The notes below the pieces were generated by a model. The model saw only the letters and a list, made by a program, of their open reading frames with translations. It was not told where the DNA came from and did no database searches. A DNA stretch of 64,000 nucleotides, taken from NCBI RefSeq assembly GCF_001701025.1, contig NZ_CP016793.1, positions 4,402,001-4,466,000 of the forward strand, given 5' to 3'. The position numbers and the translations under genes are program-made. Positions 12,401 through 20,296 of this stretch are shown one piece after another (positions within the stretch are counted from its first letter, which is position 1; each line of letters starts with the position of its first letter). Source of the stretch: Lentzea guizhouensis. GTDB lineage: Bacteria > Actinomycetota > Actinomycetes > Mycobacteriales > Pseudonocardiaceae.

Positions 12401-12988
12401 GCCCGCACCCGACGGGCCGATGACCGCGAGGGCGCCGGACTCGCGCCGGCCCAGCAGGGGTTCGGCGAGTCGCTGGATGTCGTTCTCCCGACCGAAGAAG
12501 AGCGAGGCCTGGTGCTCGTCGAACGGCTTCAGGCCGGGGAACGGTGAGGTGGTGCCCGCCGCCTTGCCCACACCGGCCCGTGCCAGGGCCTGCAGCACCG
12601 TGTCACGAGCCGCCGCCAACGACACCGGGTCCGCCGCGTCGACGCGATGCGCCTGCAGGTCGTTGAGGACGGCGCGACCTTGTGACCCGCTGAAGAACTC
12701 GATGCACGGCGAGAGGGGCTTGCGTTCGCGGAACACCGACGTCTCCCAGATGCACCACTCGGAGGAGGAGCCGGGCGACGTGACGACGATCAGAGCTTCG
12801 GCGCCGAGCAGTTCGCGGCGCAGGCTGTCCTTCCACGGAAGCGAGACAGTGGGGCCCGATCCGGGGGCCGTGTACGCGTGCACGTCCTCGTAACCGGCGG
12901 TGAGGAGAGCTTCGCGCAGGTGGAGCGCGATGATGTCGCCCTCGTCGTGGCCGTGGTAGCTGACGAAGATGCGCCCCATGCGCTGCAT
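9422..12988 (-). CDS. TIR-nSTAND-WD40 multidomain protein (candidate immune receptor)
   Basis: A 1188-residue protein. Residues 5-130 form a TIR domain (GRIFVSYHGHDE; the W78-C-I-W-E82 motif holds the glutamate catalytic in NADase TIRs). Then PFPGLKPFDE and FFGREN introduce a novel-STAND NTPase with Walker A GPSGAGKSS (191-199) and Walker B TLVVLDQAEE (236-245). A helical region (about 400-600) leads to some 12-13 WD40 blades, for example SPDGRSLLTASKDCTARVW, enough for two propellers. In this architecture the WD40 part senses, the STAND part oligomerises and TIR acts on NAD. ATG 12988 and ATG 12979 (starting MGRIF) are both possible. Divergent from ffh. Defence function is inferred. Confidence 0.85.
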   Translation of the reverse strand: MQRMGRIFVSYHGHDEGDIIALHLREALLTAGYEDVHAYTAPGSGPTVSLPWKDSLRRELLGAEALIVVTSPGSSSEWCIWETSVFRERKPLSPCIEFFSGSQGRAVLNDLQAHRVDAADPVSLAAARDTVLQALARAGVGKAAGTTSPFPGLKPFDEHQASLFFGRENDIQRLAEPLLGRRESGALAVIGPSGAGKSSLVRAGLIPLLRREGWTIAGPVTPSHGVLPPIERPGRTLVVLDQAEELLSGATDRLAPQAAALVERLVEASRGKAWVVYTVRSDFLDELMRQAEIEPLLRDDFLVTPLTKADLPMVVNGPLRGLGWHVDDAALGLIQEDATGESLPLLAFALENLWRHVNPDGLRPPRPITRAEYVASGRVMDVLRRQADEAFALARDLVRDQDGSWPPVREAERRVLRTLRRLVAVDESGKFTRRALRMHDLRAQDRQVLDPFITNRVLTTTRQTLQVAHESLFVHWPRFREELERDHAVLRVWREVEDVAAEWTKHSDQLIAPSRLATLLGVLSPPESKFAELWPHLEETLTALDFTRDAVGLLRQSIQLWADTEVHRASALEPRDTLRMLAGDDLTVWLFLHAPDLSGWRQALLHAMAATHLLRAVLSRNAVAVRWSPDDALLVTGSNECTVRTWNADSGERQDDLRDAAGPIGSIAWSQTNVITTSAVGDVLRLSSTHAERTTRTFKLPSPPVSARLTSTGEHVLVAYPNGSVHLREVGNQHHDPADVHWCVAEDDPVGLRDADLSPDGNWIAGARDDGTISVIGFDQPAGRERRLEGRADGLRRVRWSPQGTRLATGSADGAVHVWDAVSGKVVLKLRGHERGVLDLEWSHRGDRLTTVAEDGVHRVWKIGSEPHRSGFRTGGPVGSLAWHPLDRKLVVGSAATSAVGLISTPWTTAVNRDSVTFTNHPARFAAWRPDGSRFAAGAGTTVQLVDGDFGQLRHLFDAGDLVQDGHWSRDGSLLAVVSIDRSRLPWVYDADGHLQRSPQWTKHTGTLRAVAWHPVQELFAVAGEDNLITLNSMSATCCTFRAPRKFTSLAWHPDGALLAAGCADGTTILLRLTDVLTEETQLRGHLDEITSTAWSPDGRSLLTASKDCTARVWDPVTGGQRTALIGHSDAVQAALWSPDGLAVTGSADCTVRYWDTSDGTTHPLAGTAESTDVQDLVAEARKRISPR

Positions 12989-13043
12989 CCTGCAGCAATC
13001 GGCGCAGATGGGGAGCCTGCCCTCGGGTGACGGGGCGGCCAGC

Positions 13044-13049
13044 TAGTCT
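13044..13049 (+). promoter_or_regulatory. -10 element of a probably leaderless ffh promoter
   Basis: TAGTCT lies 7 bases before the GTG of ffh, too close for a leader with a ribosome binding site, so transcription probably begins at the start codon. Confidence 0.5.
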
Positions 13050-13056
13050 GGGTGGC

Positions 13057-14616
13057 GTGTTCTCCACGCTTTCCGACCGGCTGACCGCGGTCCTCCAGGG
13101 CCTTCGCGCCAAGGGCAAGCTCACCGACGCCGACATCGACGCCACCGCGCGCGAGATCAGGGTCGCGCTGCTCGAGGCCGACGTCGCGCTGCCCGTGGTG
13201 CGCGGCTTCATCGCCAAGGTGAAGGAGCGCGCCAAGGGTGCCGAGGTGCATCAGGCGCTCAACCCGGCGCAGCAGGTCGTGAAGATCGTCAACGAGGAAC
13301 TGGTCAACGTCCTCGGTGGTGAGACGCGCAGGCTGAACCTCGCGAAGAACCCGCCGTCGGTGGTCATGCTCGCGGGTCTGCAGGGTGCCGGCAAGACGAC
13401 GCTCGCGGGCAAGCTCGCGAAGTGGATGAAGGGGCAGGGGCACACGCCGCTGCTCGTCGCGGCCGACCTGCAGCGCCCCAACGCGGTCACGCAGCTGCAG
13501 GTCGTCGGTGAGCGGGCGGGCGTGCCCGTGTTCGCTCCCGAGCCCGGCAACGGCGTCGGCGACCCCGTCTCGGTGTCGAAGCGCGGCATCGAGGAAGCCA
13601 AGGCCAGGCAGCACGACATCGTCATCGTCGACACGGCCGGCCGGCTCGGTGTCGACGAGGAGATGATGCAGCAGGCCATCGACATCCGGGCCGCGGTCGA
13701 GCCGGACGAGATCCTGTTCGTGGTCGACGCGATGGTCGGTCAGGACGCGGTCAACACGGCCACGGCGTTCCACGACGGCGTCGGGTTCACCGGTGTCGTG
13801 CTCACCAAGCTCGACGGTGACGCCCGCGGTGGTGCGGCGCTGTCGGTCCGCGAGGTCACCGGCCAGCCGATCCTCTTCGCGTCCAACGGTGAGAAGCTCG
13901 AGGACTTCGACGTCTTCCACCCGGACCGGATGGCGAGTCGCATCCTCGGCATGGGCGACGTGCTCACCCTGATCGAGCAGGCCGAGCAGCACTTCGACCA
14001 GGAGCAGGCCGAGAAGGCCGCGGCCAAGCTGCACACCGGCCAGCTCACGCTCGAGGACTTCCTGGAGCAGATGCTCGCGATCCGCAAGATGGGCCCGATC
14101 GCGAACCTGCTCGGCATGCTCCCCGGCGCCGGCCAGATGAAGGACCAGCTCGGGATGCTGGACGAGAAGCACCTCGACCGCATCCAGGCGATCATCCGCG
14201 GCATGACGCCGGCGGAGCGGGACGACCCGAAGATCATCAACGGTTCGCGGCGGCTGCGCATCGCGAACGGGTCCGGCGTCAAGGTCAGCGACGTCAACGA
14301 CCTGGTCAACCGCTTCTTCGAGGCCCGCAAGATGATGGCGTCGATGGCCGGCCGGATGGGCTTCGGCGGTGGCGGCAGCAAGAACCGCAAGGGCAAGAAG
14401 GGGAAGAAGGGGAAGGGTCGCGGCCCGACGCCCCCCAAGATCAAGGGCGGCTTCCCCGGGATGATGCCCGGCATGGGCGGCTTCCCCGGCATGGGCCAGA
14501 TGCCCGGCATGCCTCCCGGCGGCCTTCCCGACCTCGGCGGCGCCCTGAACGAGCTCCCGCCCGGCTTCGACCCGTCGAAGTTCAAGTTCGACGGCGACGA
14601 CAAAAAGAAGAAGTGA
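13057..14616 (+). CDS. ffh: Signal recognition particle protein Ffh
   Basis: The SRP GTPase of 519 residues that binds signal sequences of nascent membrane proteins and delivers ribosomes to FtsY. N-domain from VFSTLSDRLTAVLQ; G-domain with G1 GLQGAGKTT (about 107), G3 DTAGR (about 192) and G4 TKLDGDARGG (about 250). The M-domain contains methionine-rich helices and ends in a long Gly-Met-Pro and Lys-rich tail, longer than in E. coli but common in actinomycetes. GTG 13057 is supported by an adjoining -10 element and the conserved N-terminus. The amidohydrolase gene follows at once. Confidence 0.97.
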   Translation: MFSTLSDRLTAVLQGLRAKGKLTDADIDATAREIRVALLEADVALPVVRGFIAKVKERAKGAEVHQALNPAQQVVKIVNEELVNVLGGETRRLNLAKNPPSVVMLAGLQGAGKTTLAGKLAKWMKGQGHTPLLVAADLQRPNAVTQLQVVGERAGVPVFAPEPGNGVGDPVSVSKRGIEEAKARQHDIVIVDTAGRLGVDEEMMQQAIDIRAAVEPDEILFVVDAMVGQDAVNTATAFHDGVGFTGVVLTKLDGDARGGAALSVREVTGQPILFASNGEKLEDFDVFHPDRMASRILGMGDVLTLIEQAEQHFDQEQAEKAAAKLHTGQLTLEDFLEQMLAIRKMGPIANLLGMLPGAGQMKDQLGMLDEKHLDRIQAIIRGMTPAERDDPKIINGSRRLRIANGSGVKVSDVNDLVNRFFEARKMMASMAGRMGFGGGGSKNRKGKKGKKGKGRGPTPPKIKGGFPGMMPGMGGFPGMGQMPGMPPGGLPDLGGALNELPPGFDPSKFKFDGDDKKKK

Positions 14617-14618
14617 CC

Positions 14619-15674
14619 ATGCACCTGCGCGGCGTCGTCCTGCCGGACGGCGAGCCGCGAGACCTGTGGGTGGTCAACGGCCGGGTGCGCACCCGGCCCG
14701 TACCGGGTGCGCAGACCCTGGTCGACGGCGGTTACCTCGTTCCCGGCCTGGTCGACGCGCACTGCCACGTCGGCCTCGGGCCGCAGGGTGGCGTCGAGCT
14801 GCCGGAGGCCGTCGAGCAGGCGCTGACGGACCGCGCCGCGGGTACCTTGCTGATCCGCGACTGCGGTTCGCCGATCGACACGACGCCGCTGCAGGAGCGC
14901 CTCGACCTGCCGCGGATCATCCGCGCGGGCAGGCACATCGCCAAGCCGAAGCGGTACATCCCGCACATCGGCGTGGAGATCGAGTCCGACCTGCCGACCG
15001 CCGTCGCCGAGCAGGTGGCGTACGGCGACGGCTGGGTGAAGCTCGTCGGCGACTGGATCGACCGGGGCGTCGGCGACCTCGCCCCGTTGTGGACCGACGA
15101 CGAGCTGGAAGCCGCCGTCAAGGTGGCCCACGCCGCCGGTGCCAAGGTCACCGCGCACGTGTTCGGCGAGGACGCGCTGCCCGGCCTGATCAACGCCGGC
15201 ATCGACTGCATCGAGCACGGCACCGGCCTCACCGACGACACGGTCGCGCTGATGGCCGCCCGCGGCACGGCGCTGGTGCCGACGTTGATCAACATTGAGA
15301 CGTTCCCCGGCATCGCGGACAAGGCCGGCAAGTACCCGGCCTACGCGAACCACATGCGCGACCTGCACGCCCGTGTCGCGAGCACGGTGTCCAAGGCGAT
15401 CGAGGCGGGCGTCCCGGTCTACGCGGGCACCGACGCGGGCGGCGGCATCCAGCACGGCCGCATCGTCGACGAGATCGCCGCGCTGCACCGCGTGGGCATG
15501 AGCGCGGCCGACGCGATCGGCGCCGCGTCGTGGAACGCCCGCGAGTGGCTGGGCTTCCCGTCGCTCGTCGAGGGCGCGGCCGCGGACATCGTGGTGTACG
15601 ACGAGGACCCGCGCACGAACCTCGACGTCCTGCGGTCACCGCGCCTGGTGATGCTCCGGGGCCGGGTCTACTGA
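14619..15674 (+). CDS. Amidohydrolase family protein (imidazolonepropionase-like)
   Basis: A 351-residue metal-dependent hydrolase with the subfamily landmarks: VPGLVDAHCHVG (HxH metal ligands), AKVTAHVFGED and DCIEHGTGL (further histidines), and AGTDAGGG (aspartate). A final segment AADIVVYDEDP closes the composite beta-sandwich domain. Located directly after ffh, as in many actinomycetes. ATG 14619 is preferred to the GTG overlapping the ffh stop because the protein then starts at the first strand MHLRGVVLP. Its 3' end overlaps the convergent decarboxylase-family gene by seven bases. The natural substrate is unknown. Confidence 0.85.
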   Translation: MHLRGVVLPDGEPRDLWVVNGRVRTRPVPGAQTLVDGGYLVPGLVDAHCHVGLGPQGGVELPEAVEQALTDRAAGTLLIRDCGSPIDTTPLQERLDLPRIIRAGRHIAKPKRYIPHIGVEIESDLPTAVAEQVAYGDGWVKLVGDWIDRGVGDLAPLWTDDELEAAVKVAHAAGAKVTAHVFGEDALPGLINAGIDCIEHGTGLTDDTVALMAARGTALVPTLINIETFPGIADKAGKYPAYANHMRDLHARVASTVSKAIEAGVPVYAGTDAGGGIQHGRIVDEIAALHRVGMSAADAIGAASWNAREWLGFPSLVEGAAADIVVYDEDPRTNLDVLRSPRLVMLRGRVY

Positions 15675-16144
15675 GCCTGGGCGAGCGCACCTACCTGGTA
15701 CGACCCGCCCTTCTGCTGCGTGATCACCGCCATCCGGTTGGCCGCGTTGATCAGCCCCACCAGGCACACCAGCGCGGCCACCTGCTCGTCGTCGTAGTGC
15801 TTGCGGACGTTCGCCCAGGTCTCGTCGCTGACGCCGTCCCTGGCCAGCAGCGTGCCCTCCTCGGCGAACGCCAGCGCGGCCTGCTCCGCCTCGGTGAACA
15901 CGGTCGTCTCCCGCCAGCCGGCGACCAGGTGCAGCCGCAGCGGGTCCTCACCGGCCGCCACGGCCTCCTTGACGTGCATGTCGAGGCAGAAGCCGCAGCC
16001 GTTGAGCTGGCTGGCCCGCAGGCTGACGAGCTCGGCCGTGAGCACGGGCAGCGGTGACTGGTGCACCGCCTGGCCGAGGCCCGCGAACCGCTTGGCGAGC
16101 TTGGCACCGGTCTCGGTGCCGAAGAGGTTGAAGCGGGGTTCCAT
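15668..16144 (-). CDS. Carboxymuconolactone decarboxylase family protein (AhpD-like)
   Basis: A 158-residue helical protein with the AhpD-type motif NGCGFCLDMHVKEA (CxxC plus histidine), typical of peroxidase/antioxidant members of the family. ATG at 16144 follows a near-perfect GGGAGGAA ribosome binding site. It is divergent from the ECF41 sigma factor gene and carries a perfect ECF41 promoter, matching the conserved genomic partnership of ECF41 sigma factors with this family. Probably a redox or oxidative stress function; the physiological substrate is not known. Confidence 0.88.
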   Translation of the reverse strand: MEPRFNLFGTETGAKLAKRFAGLGQAVHQSPLPVLTAELVSLRASQLNGCGFCLDMHVKEAVAAGEDPLRLHLVAGWRETTVFTEAEQAALAFAEEGTLLARDGVSDETWANVRKHYDDEQVAALVCLVGLINAANRMAVITQQKGGSYQVGALAQAQ

Positions 16145-16176
16145 GCTGTTCCTCCCTGGTCGGTCGATGCCCACAG

Positions 16177-16203
16177 GACGCCGCCGCTCCAGCCCGTGTG
16201 ACA
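16177..16203 (-). promoter_or_regulatory. ECF41-type promoter of the decarboxylase-family gene
   Basis: On the minus strand TGTCACA (16203-16197), exactly 16 bases, then CGTC (16180-16177). This is an exact match to the described ECF41 promoter consensus, 33 bases before the start codon. Confidence 0.75.
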
Positions 16204-16227
16204 GCCCGCGGTTGTGACTCAGGCCAC

Positions 16228-16254
16228 TGTCACAACCGCGGTTCGGGCGGTGTC
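16228..16254 (+). promoter_or_regulatory. Autoregulatory ECF41-type promoter of the sigma factor gene
   Basis: TGTCACA at 16228-16234, a 16-base spacer, then TGTC at 16251-16254, one base off the CGTC consensus. Together with the oppositely oriented perfect copy it makes a divergent regulon of two genes. Confidence 0.6.
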
Positions 16255-16271
16255 TCGTGGAGGGAGACCGC

Positions 16272-17165
16272 ATGCGAGGGGGACCGATGCCAGGCACCGC
16301 GACCGACACGTTCGTCAACCACCGCAACCTGCTCTTCACCGTCGCCTACGAGATGCTCGGCTCCGCCGCCGACGCCGAGGACGTGCTGCAGGAGACGTGG
16401 CTCAAGTGGTCGGGCGTCGAGCACGACACCGTCGAGAACCAGCGCGCCTACCTGGTCCGCATCGTCACCCGCCAGGCGCTCGGCCGGCTGCGCACCCTCG
16501 GCCGCCGCAAGGAGACCTACGTCGGTTCCTGGCTGCCGGAACCGCTGCTCACGGCCCCCGACGTGGCCGAGGACGTGGAGCTCGCCGACAGCGTGTCGAT
16601 GGCGATGATGCTGGTCCTGGAGACCCTCACGCCCACCGAACGCGCGGTGTTCGTGCTCCGCGAGGTCTTCGGCCTCGACTACGACGAGATCTCCGCCGCC
16701 GTCGGCAAGACCCCGGCCGCCGTCCGCCAGATCGCCCACCGCGCCCGGTCCCACGTCGCCGCCCGCCGTCCGCGCGAAGTCGTCACCCAGGCGGCCACCC
16801 GCGCCGCCCTGGCCGCCTTCCAGCGCGCCACCGAGACCGGTGACCTGCAGGGACTCCTCGACCTGCTGGCACCCGACGTCGTCTTCCTCGGCGACGGCGG
16901 CGGCGTGAAGCAGGCCGTCGCACGCCCGGTGGTCGGCGCCGCGAAGGTCGCCCGCCTGCTGCTCGGCGGCCTGACCAGGGTGGCCGGCTGGAGCATGGAG
17001 CCCGCCCAGGTCAACGGCTACCCGGCGCTGGTCTTCAAGTTCGCCGGCGAGCTGGACGCGGTGATCGCGCTGCGGATCGACGACGGGCTGATCAGCGGCC
17101 TCTACGCGGTGCGCAACCCGGCCAAGCTGTCGCACATGGCGCAGGAGACCCGGCTGGCCCGCTGA
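16272..17165 (+). CDS. ECF41-family RNA polymerase sigma factor (SigJ-like)
   Basis: A 297-residue sigma factor with region 2 (HRNLLFTVAYEMLGSAADAEDVLQ), region 4 (LTPTERAVFVLREVFGLDYDEIS) and a C-terminal SnoaL/NTF2-like domain that replaces an anti-sigma factor. ECF41 signature motifs are present: WLPEPLL in the linker, DGGG near residue 212 and NPAKLSHM at the end. In this family the extension tunes activity, so no anti-sigma gene is expected and none is seen. ATG 16272 has GGAGGGAG upstream; ATG 16287 (MPGTATDTF) is an alternative that fits better the start site implied by the promoter. Confidence 0.9.
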   Translation: MRGGPMPGTATDTFVNHRNLLFTVAYEMLGSAADAEDVLQETWLKWSGVEHDTVENQRAYLVRIVTRQALGRLRTLGRRKETYVGSWLPEPLLTAPDVAEDVELADSVSMAMMLVLETLTPTERAVFVLREVFGLDYDEISAAVGKTPAAVRQIAHRARSHVAARRPREVVTQAATRAALAAFQRATETGDLQGLLDLLAPDVVFLGDGGGVKQAVARPVVGAAKVARLLLGGLTRVAGWSMEPAQVNGYPALVFKFAGELDAVIALRIDDGLISGLYAVRNPAKLSHMAQETRLAR

Positions 17166-17332
17166 GGTTTAGCCGGAGCCACCAGGTGCCGATTCGACTA
17201 GTTGGAGAAGGACATCCTCCGGACCCCGATCTGACCATCTTTTGGCCAGGCGCTTGGCGGGGTTTCGGCGGTGCAGCACGCTAACCTCGGATCCGGGGCG
17301 GCTGATAGCGGTCCCCACTCCACTCGTATCGC

Positions 17333-17359
17333 GAGGCACCGGTCGAGCATCGGTGCCTC
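17333..17359 (+). terminator. Hairpin between the sigma factor gene and the CPBP protease gene
   Basis: GAGGCACCG 17333-17341 pairs perfectly with CGGTGCCTC 17351-17359 across a 9-base loop. Flanking copies of ATCGCGAGG occur on both sides. It may be a terminator or an element in the leader of the CPBP gene. Otherwise 17166-17436 shows nothing recognisable. Confidence 0.4.
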
Positions 17360-17436
17360 AGAGGCCGTCGATCGCGAGGTGAGCCGATCATGAGGTTGCC
17401 CCACCGCACGTCTGTCCAGCCGCTGGTAGTCGCCGC

Positions 17437-18225
17437 GTGACGAAACCGCAGAGCGTCAACGAGCAGCAGGTCCCGAAGCGCAGCTTCCTCGAGAGCGTGC
17501 GCGACGTCAGCCGCAACCCGGAGCCCGAACGGGTCGGCCAGCGCTGGGGCTTCGGTGCGTTCCTGCTGGTGGAAGCCGTCTTCATCCTGTCGGCGGTCTT
17601 CATCACCGCGGTCGGCAACAGCTTCGGCGCCACGCTCGAGAACTCGACGTCCCTGGTGCTCATCGGGTCGCTGGTGCCGATCATGCTCGCCGCCGCCCTC
17701 GCGGTGGTGATCACCTACGTGCGCGGCAACGGCCCGGTGATCGACCTCCGGCTCAGCATGACGAAGGAGGACGTCGCCACCGGCCTGAAGATCGGTGTCG
17801 CCGGCTTCGTCCTCACCTACGTCGCCGCCACCGTCTGGGCCAAGATCGTCGGCGAGGGCAACGCCAGCAGCGCCATCGCCGACCTCTTCAGCCAGGCGAA
17901 CCTGCCGCTCGCCGCCGCGATCACGATGTTCCTCTACATGAGCTTCGTGGGGCCGATCTGCGAGGAGATCATCTTCCGCGGCCTGCTCTGGGGCGCGGTG
18001 GAACGGCAGGGCTGGAGCCGCTGGGCCGCGTTCGTGCTCACCACGGTGATCTTCGCGGTCAGCCACCTCGAACCGCAGCGCACCTGGCTGCTGCTGATCA
18101 TCGCCATCCCGATCGGGGTGGCCCGGTTGATCACCCGCAGGCTCGGGGCGAGCATCGTGGCGCACGTGATGAACAACTTCCTCCCCGGCCTGTCCCTGCT
18201 CCTGCTGTCGGTCGGGGTCATCTGA
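17437..18225 (+). CDS. CPBP family intramembrane metalloprotease
   Basis: A 262-residue membrane protein with about six hydrophobic segments and the CPBP/Abi motifs: [12 protein letters not shown] near residue 175 (EExxxR), FAVSHLEP with the second-motif histidine, and the terminal HVMNN motif. Related enzymes are CAAX prenyl protease-like or protect against self-produced peptides; the target here is unknown. GTG 17437 gives a hydrophilic N-terminus before the first membrane helix. Its stop overlaps the pxpA ATG (TGATG), so the two are cotranscribed although no functional link is obvious. Confidence 0.88.
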   Translation: MTKPQSVNEQQVPKRSFLESVRDVSRNPEPERVGQRWGFGAFLLVEAVFILSAVFITAVGNSFGATLENSTSLVLIGSLVPIMLAAALAVVITYVRGNGPVIDLRLSMTKEDVATGLKIGVAGFVLTYVAATVWAKIVGEGNASSAIADLFSQANLPLAAAITMFLYMSFVGPICEEIIFRGLLWGAVERQGWSRWAAFVLTTVIFAVSHLEPQRTWLLLIIAIPIGVARLITRRLGASIVAHVMNNFLPGLSLLLLSVGVI

Positions 18226-18956
18226 TGGACCTCAACAGCGACCTCGGCGAGGGCTTCGGCATCTGGCGCCTCGGCGACGACACCGCGTTGCTGGGCATCA
18301 TCACCAGCGCGAACGTCGCCTGCGGCTTCCACGCGGGCGACCCGTCGACCATGCGCCGGGTGTGCGAGCAGGCGGCGCGCAACGGCGTGCGGATCGGTGC
18401 CCAGGTCTCCTACCGGGACCTGGCGGGCTTCGGCCGCCGGTTCATCGACGCCGACCCGGCCGAGCTGGCCGACGAGGTTCTCTACCAGATCGGCGCGCTC
18501 GACGCGTGCGCACGAGCGGCGGGTACCGAGGTCGTCTACGTGAAGCCGCACGGCGCGCTCTACAACGCGACCGTGCACCACGAGAAGCAGGCGGAAGCCG
18601 TGGTCAGCGGCATCAAGGCGTTCAAGGACCTGCCGGTCCTCGGCCTTCCCGGCTCGCAGCTGCTGGCCAAGGCCGAGGCCGCCGGCCTGCGCGGCGTCCA
18701 GGAGGCCTTCGCCGACCGCGGCTACACCCCGCAGGGCACGCTGGTGCCGCGCAGCGAGCCGAACGCCCTGCTCACCGACACCGCGCAGGTCGTCGAACGC
18801 GCCAAGCGGCTGCTCGACGGCGAGATCATCGCGGTCGACGGCACGGTGATCAAGACGCGGGCGGAGTCGTTGTGCGTGCACGGCGACACGCCGGGCGCCG
18901 TGCACCACGCCCAGGCGGTGCGGGAAGCCCTCGGAACGGTCTCGGCGTTCGCCTGA
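18225..18956 (+). CDS. pxpA: 5-oxoprolinase subunit A (LamB/YcsF family)
   Basis: A 243-residue protein that begins with the family signature [12 protein letters not shown] and continues with [31 protein letters not shown] and [10 protein letters not shown]. PxpA acts with PxpB and PxpC to cleave 5-oxoproline to glutamate with ATP. The pxpBC partners are not adjacent here, as is common in actinomycetes. The start overlaps the CPBP gene stop. The ending [17 protein letters not shown] is the usual family C-terminus. Confidence 0.93.
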   Translation: MDLNSDLGEGFGIWRLGDDTALLGIITSANVACGFHAGDPSTMRRVCEQAARNGVRIGAQVSYRDLAGFGRRFIDADPAELADEVLYQIGALDACARAAGTEVVYVKPHGALYNATVHHEKQAEAVVSGIKAFKDLPVLGLPGSQLLAKAEAAGLRGVQEAFADRGYTPQGTLVPRSEPNALLTDTAQVVERAKRLLDGEIIAVDGTVIKTRAESLCVHGDTPGAVHHAQAVREALGTVSAFA

Positions 18957-18985
18957 ACCGCCCCGATTCGGGATCCGCGGTCCCC

Positions 18986-18997
18986 GTCTGGCACAAT
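18986..18997 (+). promoter_or_regulatory. Putative rpsP promoter core
   Basis: GTCTGGCACAAT ends in a possible -10 element (CACAAT) about 87 bases upstream of rpsP. The ten-base core GTCTGGCACA recurs upstream of rplS at 21057-21066, also before a ribosomal protein gene. Confidence 0.35.
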
Positions 18998-19083
18998 TGC
19001 ACGCTGTCCGCCGCGGTCGGCCCCTCTGCCCGGGCCGCGGCTGTGCGAACCACCAACACAGAGTTCTGAGGAGTACCAGGCCC

Positions 19084-19527
19084 GTGGCCGTCAAGATCAA
19101 GCTTCAGCGTCTCGGCAAGATCCGCCAGCCGTACTACCGCATCGTGGTCGCCGACGCGCGCACCCGTCGCGACGGCAAGGCCATCGAGACGATCGGCAAG
19201 TACCACCCCAAGGAAGAGCCGTCGTTCATCGCGGTCGACTCCGAGCGCGCGCAGTACTGGCTGGGTGTCGGCGCGCAGCCGACCGAGTCGGTCCAGCGCC
19301 TGCTGGAGATCACCGGTGACTGGCAGAAGTTCAAGGGCCTGCCGGGCACCGAGGGCACCCTGAAGGTCAAGGAGCCGAAGACGTCGAAGGCCGACCTGTT
19401 CGCCGCCGCTCTGGCCGCCGCGAACGAGGAGCCGATGACCGAGGCCACCACGCCCAAGGCGAAGAAGGCCAAGAAGGCCGACGAGGCCCCGAAGGCTGAC
19501 GCCGAGGCCACCAAGGACGAGGCGTGA
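19084..19527 (+). CDS. rpsP: 30S ribosomal protein S16
   Basis: A 147-residue protein. The first 80 residues are canonical bS16 ([32 protein letters not shown]). The Lys-Ala-Glu-rich tail (about residues 110-147) is the actinobacterial extension. It assembles in the 30S body. GTG 19084 gives the processed N-terminus AVKIKL and follows GAGGAGTACC. The stop overlaps the GTG of khpA, starting the rpsP-khpA-rimM-trmD-rplS cluster. Confidence 0.98.
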   Translation: MAVKIKLQRLGKIRQPYYRIVVADARTRRDGKAIETIGKYHPKEEPSFIAVDSERAQYWLGVGAQPTESVQRLLEITGDWQKFKGLPGTEGTLKVKEPKTSKADLFAAALAAANEEPMTEATTPKAKKAKKADEAPKADAEATKDEA

Positions 19528-19763
19528 GTTTGTTGGCTGACGCCCTCGAACACCTCGTTCGCGGCATCGTCGACCACCCGGACGACGTCCGGGTGAACCT
19601 CGTGACGACCCGCCGCGGCCGCACCCTCGAGGTCCACGTCCACCCGGACGACCTCGGCAAGGTGATCGGTCGTGGCGGTCGCACCGCGACGGCTCTGCGC
19701 ACCGTGATGGCCGGCATCGGCGGTCGTGGTGTGCGGGTCGACGTCGTCGACACCGACCGCTGA
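19524..19763 (+). CDS. khpA: KH-domain RNA-binding protein KhpA
   Basis: A 79-residue single KH domain with the GxxG loop in KVIGRGGRT (about 47-55). Such proteins bind RNA and, with KhpB, affect cell division and translation in Gram-positives. GTG 19524 overlaps the rpsP stop by four bases. The position between rpsP and rimM is conserved across actinobacteria and Firmicutes. Confidence 0.93.
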   Translation: MSLLADALEHLVRGIVDHPDDVRVNLVTTRRGRTLEVHVHPDDLGKVIGRGGRTATALRTVMAGIGGRGVRVDVVDTDR

Positions 19764-19780
19764 ACGAGGTTCCAGGGCAA

Positions 19781-20296
19781 ATGGACGTCGTTGTCGGCCG
19801 TGTGGCCAAGGCGCACGGGATCACCGGCGAACTCGCCGTCGACGTGCGCACTGACTCGCCCGAGCTGCGTTTCGCGATCGGGTCGAAGATGCAGGCCAAG
19901 CTGCGCGACGGCACGTCCCGAAGCCTCACCGTGTCAGCCGCCCGGCCTCATGCCGGGCGGCTGCTCGTGCGTTTCACCGAAGTCGTCACGCGTGACGTCG
20001 CCGAGACCTTGCGCGGCACGTTGCTGCTGGGCAGCACCGACGACCTGCCGCCGACCGGCGACCCCGACGAGTTCTACGACCACGAGCTCGAAGGGCTCGC
20101 GGCGGAGCTCGTCGACGGCACGAAGCTCGGCACGGTCAAGGAGATCCTGCACGGTCCCGGCGGCGAGCTGCTGGTCGTGCTGATCGACGAGCGCGAGGCG
20201 CTCATCCCGTTCGTGCGCGAGATCGTGCCGACCGTCGACGTGCGCGGTGGCCGTGTGGTGGTCGACCCGCCAGAGGGCCTGCTCGATGCAGATTGA
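19781..20296 (+). CDS. rimM: 16S rRNA processing protein RimM
   Basis: A 171-residue ribosome maturation factor that binds S19 and helps assemble the 30S head. The N-terminal RimM domain begins [22 protein letters not shown]; the C-terminal PRC barrel contains FYDHELEGL and [12 protein letters not shown]. Its last codons overlap the trmD start by 11 bases, so the genes are coupled. The ATG follows a weak GAGGTTCCAGGG ribosome binding site. Confidence 0.96.
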   Translation: MDVVVGRVAKAHGITGELAVDVRTDSPELRFAIGSKMQAKLRDGTSRSLTVSAARPHAGRLLVRFTEVVTRDVAETLRGTLLLGSTDDLPPTGDPDEFYDHELEGLAAELVDGTKLGTVKEILHGPGGELLVVLIDEREALIPFVREIVPTVDVRGGRVVVDPPEGLLDAD

